Source of the DNA: Dokdonia sp963974305
Lineage (GTDB): Bacteria; Bacteroidota; Bacteroidia; Flavobacteriales; Flavobacteriaceae
Direction of reading: 5' to 3'
Assembly: GCA_963974305.1 (NCBI GenBank)
Contig: CAXBCS010000003.1
Span: 57,904-121,903 of the forward strand
Length of the DNA: 64,000 bases
Numbering within the stretch: position 1 is the stretch's first letter; each line of letters begins with the position of its first letter. The translations under genes and the position numbers were made by a program. Below, piece after piece: positions 59,834-64,000 of this stretch. Below the pieces are notes generated by a model that worked only from the letters and a program-made list of their open reading frames with translations, was not told the DNA's origin and ran no database searches.

Positions 59834-60514
59834 ATGACAATACGCACACTCTTTGCTGCCCTGTTTTTACTAAGTGTGATTAGTTGTAAAACGACTGATC
59901 GTTCTATTAAAACTCCAGAAATACTCTTTTGGGAGGTAGCATCCCTAAAAGTTCCATGTGAAGGGGTCTCTCCTCAACAATGTTTACAAATACGCAAACA
60001 AGGAGAAACCGATTGGACCTTGTTTTACGATTCTATTGACGGATTTTTATACATGGAAGGCTATGAGTATACCTTGAAAATCGAAGCAATTCCCGTTTTG
60101 GATCCAGCCATAGATGCATCCAGTGTTTCATACCGACTTATTACAATAGTTTCTCAACGCAATGTATCTCAGGTGGTCAATGGCGTTCCTCTTTTAGATG
60201 GAGATTTTGAAGTTAGCACCCTCAATGGGAAAGACGTGAGCGCACATCATTTAACCATTTCAATAGATGCACCTCGACAAAAAATCACAGGTTTTTCTGG
60301 CTGTAATAGGTACAATTTAAGCCTACGACAAAAAGGCTTTCAACTGCGTTTTTCACAAGCGGCAACTACAAAAATGTATTGTGAGGAAACAGCTTCCTTA
60401 GAAAAGGAATTTCTTATAACATACATACAAGGAGATCACTTTTCTTTAGAAGACGATATTCTTAAAATATTTGACGTAGATAATCAAATTTTAGAAGCGC
60501 GTCGCATAAAATAA
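59834..60514 (+). CDS. DUF4377 plus META-domain lipoprotein
   Basis: 226 residues. Lipobox VISC (Cys about 18). The first domain, WEVASLKVPCEGVSPQQCLQI, matches the DUF4377 pattern with two Cys; the second, LNGKDVSAHHLTISIDAPRQKITGFSGCNRYN, is a META/HslJ-like domain with the typical SGCNRY. Such proteins are envelope stress-associated; the role is not known. Located 10 bp after sufS, so transcribed with the suf genes, and followed by a terminator-like hairpin. Confidence 0.8.
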   Translation: MTIRTLFAALFLLSVISCKTTDRSIKTPEILFWEVASLKVPCEGVSPQQCLQIRKQGETDWTLFYDSIDGFLYMEGYEYTLKIEAIPVLDPAIDASSVSYRLITIVSQRNVSQVVNGVPLLDGDFEVSTLNGKDVSAHHLTISIDAPRQKITGFSGCNRYNLSLRQKGFQLRFSQAATTKMYCEETASLEKEFLITYIQGDHFSLEDDILKIFDVDNQILEARRIK

Positions 60515-60537
60515 AATACGTCTAGAGACGGATTTTT
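60513..60537 (+). terminator. Possible intrinsic terminator after the META-domain gene
   Basis: AAAAT-a-CGTC / GACG-g-ATTTT stem with a TAGA loop and T run. It would separate the first suf transcript from the downstream genes. Confidence 0.55.
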
Positions 60538-60550
60538 GTATAATTAAGCC

Positions 60551-61105
60551 TTGATTTGCGTTACAGATAACATATCACTTCAGCCTCTAGAGCTCAAAGA
60601 TCAAGCAGATCTTCATGCACTTATGCAGCGTATCTACCCGCCCGCCTATGCTCACTATTGGGAAGACCAAGGTGCTTGGTATGTGAATACGGTTTACGGT
60701 TACGAAAATCTAAAAAAAGAACTCGAAGACCCTGGATCAAAGTACTATTATGTTCTTCACCCACAGGAAAACCTTAAAGTAGATCAGGTAGTAGGTATTT
60801 TTAAAATCATTGATGATTACTCCTACCCACCCCTTCCTAGTTACAAGGCTTTTAAAGTCCATCGTATCTATTTAGATCCTACAACCCAAGGAAAGGGAAT
60901 CGGAAAAGCACTTATGAAATATGCTACAAACTTGGCTCAGGAATCTAAGCATGAACTAATTTGGTTAGACGCCATGGATACGCATACCCAAGCACAAGCA
61001 TTTTACGCCTCCTTGGGATATGAAAAAACTGAAGTGCAACATTTAGATTTTGAGCTTTTACATCCTGAGCACAGACCTATGTGGTATATGCATAGATTCT
61101 TGTAG
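60551..61105 (+). CDS. GNAT-family N-acetyltransferase
   Basis: 184 residues from a TTG start (no ATG is suitably placed). Acetyl-CoA-binding motif A is VHRIYLDPTTQGKGIGKALMKYA, with the usual glycines of QGKGIGKAL; motif B LIWLDAMDTHTQAQAFYASLGY. The acceptor is unknown. Inserted between the sufS-containing block and sufE in the same orientation. There is a GATTTTTG promoter-like element at 60531-60538, close to the start. Confidence 0.8.
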   Translation: MICVTDNISLQPLELKDQADLHALMQRIYPPAYAHYWEDQGAWYVNTVYGYENLKKELEDPGSKYYYVLHPQENLKVDQVVGIFKIIDDYSYPPLPSYKAFKVHRIYLDPTTQGKGIGKALMKYATNLAQESKHELIWLDAMDTHTQAQAFYASLGYEKTEVQHLDFELLHPEHRPMWYMHRFL

Positions 61106-61145
61106 TTGAATAGGCTGTCAAGATGTCTATTCTCCTAATAGGCAT

Positions 61146-61153
61146 TATCTTTG
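61146..61153 (+). promoter_or_regulatory. -7 promoter element of sufE
   Basis: TATCTTTG, exact TAnnTTTG, 20 bases before the ATG at 61174; it supports that start and an internal promoter for sufE and the following genes. Confidence 0.6.
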
Positions 61154-61173
61154 CAAGGAATAAGAAAAGAATT

Positions 61174-61599
61174 ATGGCAAGTATAAAAGATATACAAGAA
61201 GAGATCATCGATGAGTTTTCAATGTTTGAAGACTGGATGCAGCGTTATGAATATATGATTGATCTTGGGAAATCTTTACCTCTTATTGACGACCAATACA
61301 AAACAGATGAATATATCATCAAAGGTTGTCAAAGTAAAGTATGGGTCCATGCCGAAATGAAAGATGAGAAAGTGCATTTCACTGCCGATAGTGATGCGAT
61401 AATCACCAAAGGAATTATCGCCATTTTAATTCGGGCTTTTTCAGGGCAGTCACCTCAAGAAATTCTTGACGCCGACACAGATTTTATCGATGTCATTGGA
61501 CTCAAAGAACATTTATCAGTAACCCGTGCAAATGGCTTAGTGAGTATGATCAAACAAATTAAGTTGTACGCAGTAGCGTACCAAACACAATTAAACTAA
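61174..61599 (+). CDS. sufE: Sulfur acceptor protein SufE
   Basis: 141 residues from MASIKDIQEE. Receives persulfide sulfur from SufS on the Cys of IKGCQSKVWVHAE and stimulates the enzyme. The rest shows the family pattern: WMQRYEYMIDLGKSLP, DSDAIITKGIIAILIRAFSGQSPQEI. The longer frame from 61123 covers the promoter element and is rejected. 5 bp before the next gene. Confidence 0.94.
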   Translation: MASIKDIQEEIIDEFSMFEDWMQRYEYMIDLGKSLPLIDDQYKTDEYIIKGCQSKVWVHAEMKDEKVHFTADSDAIITKGIIAILIRAFSGQSPQEILDADTDFIDVIGLKEHLSVTRANGLVSMIKQIKLYAVAYQTQLN

Positions 61600-61604
61600 A
61601 CGCA

Positions 61605-61928
61605 ATGAGCGAAACAATAAACACTGAAGAATTAGGCGAAAAAATCGTTCGCGTACTCAAGACAATATTTGATCCAGAAATCCCTGTTGACATTTACGAA
61701 TTAGGATTGATCTATGATGTTTTTGTCAACGAGGATTACGATACAAAAATTTTGATGACTTTAACTACCCCAAACTGTCCTGTAGCCGAAACGCTTCCTT
61801 TAGAAGTTGAGGATAAGGTTAAGTCTCTCAAAGAGGTTAAGGATTGTGAGGTTGAAATCACTTTTGATCCGCCTTGGACGCAGGACCTTATGTCTGAAGA
61901 AGCCAAGTTAGAATTAGGCATGTTATAA
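61605..61928 (+). CDS. MIP18/DUF59-family Fe-S assembly protein (SufT-like)
   Basis: 107 residues. Single DUF59 domain with FDPEIPVDIYELGLIYDV, and the conserved Cys in TLTTPNCPVAETLP; ends with ITFDPPWTQDLMSEEAKLELG. Members assist maturation of Fe-S proteins, and are frequent last genes of suf clusters (SufT). Located 5 bp after sufE. Confidence 0.92.
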   Translation: MSETINTEELGEKIVRVLKTIFDPEIPVDIYELGLIYDVFVNEDYDTKILMTLTTPNCPVAETLPLEVEDKVKSLKEVKDCEVEITFDPPWTQDLMSEEAKLELGML

Positions 61929-61956
61929 GCCCAATTGTTAAAAAGGAAATTTAGCT

Positions 61957-62466
61957 ATGGATGAAATCGTAAACAGAGTCGCCAGCAGTAAACTCATTAC
62001 CTTCAACCTAGAGGATTTATATCCTTCAGGTGAACGCAAGGTTTTGGACATCTCCCAATGGTTGGAGGAAGGATTCTTGTTACGTGAATCACGCTTCCGC
62101 GAAAGTGCAAACAATCACAATTGGGAGCAGTATCGAGATTGTTATGTCGCTTTGCAATGTAGTACCGATGCCATTATTCCGGCATGGGCAAAAATGCTTT
62201 TAGCGACCAAACTCCAAGGAATTGCTAAAAAAACAGTTTCGGGTTCACTTGATCTTTTAGAGACTGTTCTTTATACGGAAGCGATTTCTAATGTAGATGT
62301 TACACCCTTTGACAACGCCCCGGTAATTGTAAAAGGTTGTTCAAACAAGCCCGTTCCAGAAAACGCCTATCTCCTACTTATTGAAAAATTGCAACCTGTA
62401 GTGCGCTCCTTGATGTTTGGAGAGGCCTGCTCGTCTGTGCCTCTTTATAAAAAATTGAAGAAATAG
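61957..62466 (+). CDS. DUF2480 family protein
   Basis: 169 residues, no signal peptide, probably cytoplasmic. Matches the Bacteroidota-specific DUF2480 family (DEIVNRVASSKLITFNLEDLYP, WEQYRDCYVALQCSTDAIIPAWAKMLL, TPFDNAPVIVKGCSNKPVP). Function unknown; it is regularly found next to suf genes, so a link to Fe-S metabolism is likely. Three Cys in the chain (DCYVALQC, KGCSNK). A degenerate palindrome copy (62094-62105) encodes RFRES within it. Confidence 0.85.
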   Translation: MDEIVNRVASSKLITFNLEDLYPSGERKVLDISQWLEEGFLLRESRFRESANNHNWEQYRDCYVALQCSTDAIIPAWAKMLLATKLQGIAKKTVSGSLDLLETVLYTEAISNVDVTPFDNAPVIVKGCSNKPVPENAYLLLIEKLQPVVRSLMFGEACSSVPLYKKLKK

Positions 62467-62545
62467 TTCATCTTGGTTCTCGAATCGTTTAATAAATAGC
62501 GAAGAACTTTTATATTAGCGCTTTTTAATTTTTTGCAATACCTCT

Positions 62546-63487
62546 ATGCGCTATACTCTGCTTCTCCTTTGCTTCTTTTGCCTTACCTCCTCGACTTTCG
62601 CACAAAAAAAGAAACCTAAGGACTCTATTCCGCAAGGCTGGAAAAAAGGAGGTGAAATTGCAGTTTTATTTAATCAAAGTGCCTTTAATGCCGACTGGCA
62701 AGGGGGTAGTACTTCCAATATTTCAGGAAGTTTTAGTACTTCTTATGACATTACTTATAACAGAAAATCTTTCGCATGGGATACAAAATTCAATGCTGAT
62801 TTTGGCATAACTAAAATTAAGGACCAAGCCTTTTCGCGTAAAACCACCGACCGACTTGAATTTAATTCAACGTTTAGCAGTAAGATCAAAGATGCAAATT
62901 GGAACTACTCTGCCTTTGTAAACTTTAGCACTCAACTAGGTAAAGGCTATATGTTTTTTGATCGTGAAGTCAGAGATGAGGATGGCGAACTCATAGAAGT
63001 AGTCCCAGCTCGTAAAGAGGTAACTCGTATTTTTTCTCCTGCCTATCTTCAGGGAGGGCCAGGTTTTTTATGGAAGGAGAGTGCCAACTTTAAAGTGAAT
63101 ATCGCACCCGCTACAGCCAAATTGGTCATTGTCAACAAGAGATTTACCAAGGTTAATCTCATGGAATTAAGTGCGCTTGAAGCCTACACTCCTTATTTTG
63201 GAGTAGAAGCAAATGAAACGCTACGCTTTGAACTAGGTGCCGCCCTTCGAGGCTATGCCAAATTTCCATTAATGGAAAATATCGTGATGGAAAATACACT
63301 AAGTCTCTACAGCGACTATATTGAAGATCCTCAAAATGTCGACGTTGATTACACCATGAAAATCGCCTTAACGGTGAATAAATACGTTACTGCCAATTTT
63401 GCATTTCAAGCCATTTATGACGACAATGCTATTAACGGACTGCAAGTTCGCGAAGTAATTGCACTCGGTTTTAAATCGGCTATTTAA
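62546..63487 (+). CDS. DUF3078 family protein, exported barrel-like
   Basis: 313 residues. Signal peptide (about 1-19, TFAQ), then the DUF3078 pattern (GWKKGGEIAVLFNQSAFNADWQGGS, SFAWDTKFNADFGITKIKD, RIFSPAYLQGGPGF) with repeating amphipathic strands, probably an outer-membrane or envelope beta protein. The function is unknown. It has a paralogue directly downstream, and the two follow the suf block in the same orientation. Confidence 0.85.
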   Translation: MRYTLLLLCFFCLTSSTFAQKKKPKDSIPQGWKKGGEIAVLFNQSAFNADWQGGSTSNISGSFSTSYDITYNRKSFAWDTKFNADFGITKIKDQAFSRKTTDRLEFNSTFSSKIKDANWNYSAFVNFSTQLGKGYMFFDREVRDEDGELIEVVPARKEVTRIFSPAYLQGGPGFLWKESANFKVNIAPATAKLVIVNKRFTKVNLMELSALEAYTPYFGVEANETLRFELGAALRGYAKFPLMENIVMENTLSLYSDYIEDPQNVDVDYTMKIALTVNKYVTANFAFQAIYDDNAINGLQVREVIALGFKSAI

Positions 63488-63547
63488 GACTTGACAAAAC
63501 AGCTTCAAAGAACAAAATAACAAGCAGGCCAAACTTCAAAGTTAAGG

Positions 63548-63572
63548 TCGACAAACGACAATCCCTTGTCGA
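63548..63572. repeat. Inverted repeat between the two DUF3078 genes
   Basis: TCGACAA (63548-63554) and TTGTCGA (63566-63572) with an 11-nt spacer; a small hairpin or protein-binding site. Confidence 0.5.
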
Positions 63573-63629
63573 TTTTGGGTTAATTTCTTGCAATTTTGTA
63601 TAGAATCACTCGGAATATCCTAGAAGTCA

Positions 63630-63637
63630 TATCTTTG
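63630..63637 (+). promoter_or_regulatory. -7 promoter element of the second DUF3078 gene
   Basis: TATCTTTG (exact TAnnTTTG), 28 bases before the ATG at 63666. Confidence 0.55.
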
Positions 63638-63665
63638 TGACAACAAATTTAAAAACTATAAACAA

Positions 63666-64000
63666 ATGAAAAAAGTACTGATCATAAGCTGCTGTATGCT
63701 CCTAACATTCAGCATTTCAGCTCAAACAAAAGAAGAATTACAAGCCCAAAAGGCGCCTAAAAAAGCTGAAATCGCAAAGCTTCAAGGTGAAGTTGACGCC
63801 ATTCAAGCTCAAATAAATGCCTTACCAGGATGGACCAAAGGTGCCTTTGGAACAATAGGAGGTAGCTTGTCTGAATTTAGCAAATGGTATTCTCAAGGAA
63901 CTCCAAATGTATCTTCTGGAAATGTTGGAATAACCGTTAACGGTTTTGCCAACTTAAAACAAGAGAAATTCTTCTGGAGAAACTCTTTGAATTTAAATTT
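63666..64000 (+). CDS. DUF3078 family protein, N-terminal part, cut by window edge
   Basis: First 111 codons of a gene that runs off the window. Signal peptide (about 1-20, ISAQ), then a Lys/Gln/Ala-rich coiled-coil-like segment (LQAQKAPKKAEIAKLQGEV) not present in the upstream paralogue, then the DUF3078 start (LPGWTKGAFGTIGGSLSEFSKWYSQGT). The function is unknown. Confidence 0.8.
   Translation, partial: MKKVLIISCCMLLTFSISAQTKEELQAQKAPKKAEIAKLQGEVDAIQAQINALPGWTKGAFGTIGGSLSEFSKWYSQGTPNVSSGNVGITVNGFANLKQEKFFWRNSLNLN

Noticed and set aside
63547..63555. Third GTCGACAAA as another target of the candidate small RNA
   Set aside because: A nine-base match is expected about once by chance in 64 kb, and it lies far from the start codon.

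Overview
The window reads as chromosomal DNA of a marine flavobacterium (Bacteroidota, Flavobacteriaceae; a Dokdonia- or Krokinobacter-like organism is my guess, not a demonstrated identity). The evidence is low GC, several TonB-dependent receptors with carboxypeptidase-regulatory-like N-termini, type IX secretion (T9SS) sorting tails, Bacteroidota-restricted families (DUF2480, DUF3078), promoters of the TAnnTTTG type, and almost no Shine-Dalgarno sequences. I see no rRNA, tRNA, CRISPR array, phage or insertion sequence.

Layout. 1-4096: two tandem secreted M36 (fungalysin) metallopeptidases, the first cut by the window edge. 4183-5517: dgt. 5840-14239: a probable phosphate-starvation locus with a TonB receptor plus beta-helix lipoprotein, a small MORN-like protein, an OprO/OprP-type porin and a PiT phosphate permease, with TTAACA-like repeats at an 11-bp period in front of these units. 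14309-15481: chromate transporter ChrA. 15591-19365: class Ia ribonucleotide reductase (nrdB-nrdA). 19855-23303: succinate dehydrogenase (sdhC-sdhA-sdhB). 23568-28196: an unrecognised OM-type protein, a decayed gene end and a large sortilin-like propeller protein. 28522-31308: a large TonB receptor. 31803-35488: LytTR response regulator and propeller histidine kinase, divergent from Xaa-Pro aminopeptidase. 36987-41968: cytochrome c peroxidase, BrnQ, alpha/beta hydrolase, a small zinc-ribbon-like protein and ThiL. 42234-48225: a five-gene operon of two choice-of-anchor-B proteins, a seven-repeat propeller lipoprotein, and an MbnP/MbnH pair, facing a TonB receptor and TSUP permease on the other strand. 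51438-53894: a membrane alpha/beta hydrolase with a long Asp/Glu tract. 54082-61928: a complete SUF iron-sulfur cluster operon with embedded lipoproteins, then DUF2480 and two DUF3078 proteins.

Most interesting signals. (1) Upstream of the phosphate porin there is a candidate small RNA (about 10518-10612). It has its own Pho-type promoter and a strong terminator, and carries a 15-nt stretch perfectly complementary to the porin mRNA leader just before the start codon. (2) A dispersed palindrome, core CTTTCGCGAAAG, occurs ten times exactly and several times in degenerate form. It lies inside genes as well as between them and is open in all six frames; seven of the eight exact in-gene copies are read as AFAK, and one forms the signal-peptide cleavage region of a secreted protein. 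(3) An MbnP/MbnH pair sits in an operon with lipoprotein propellers and no sign of methanobactin genes.
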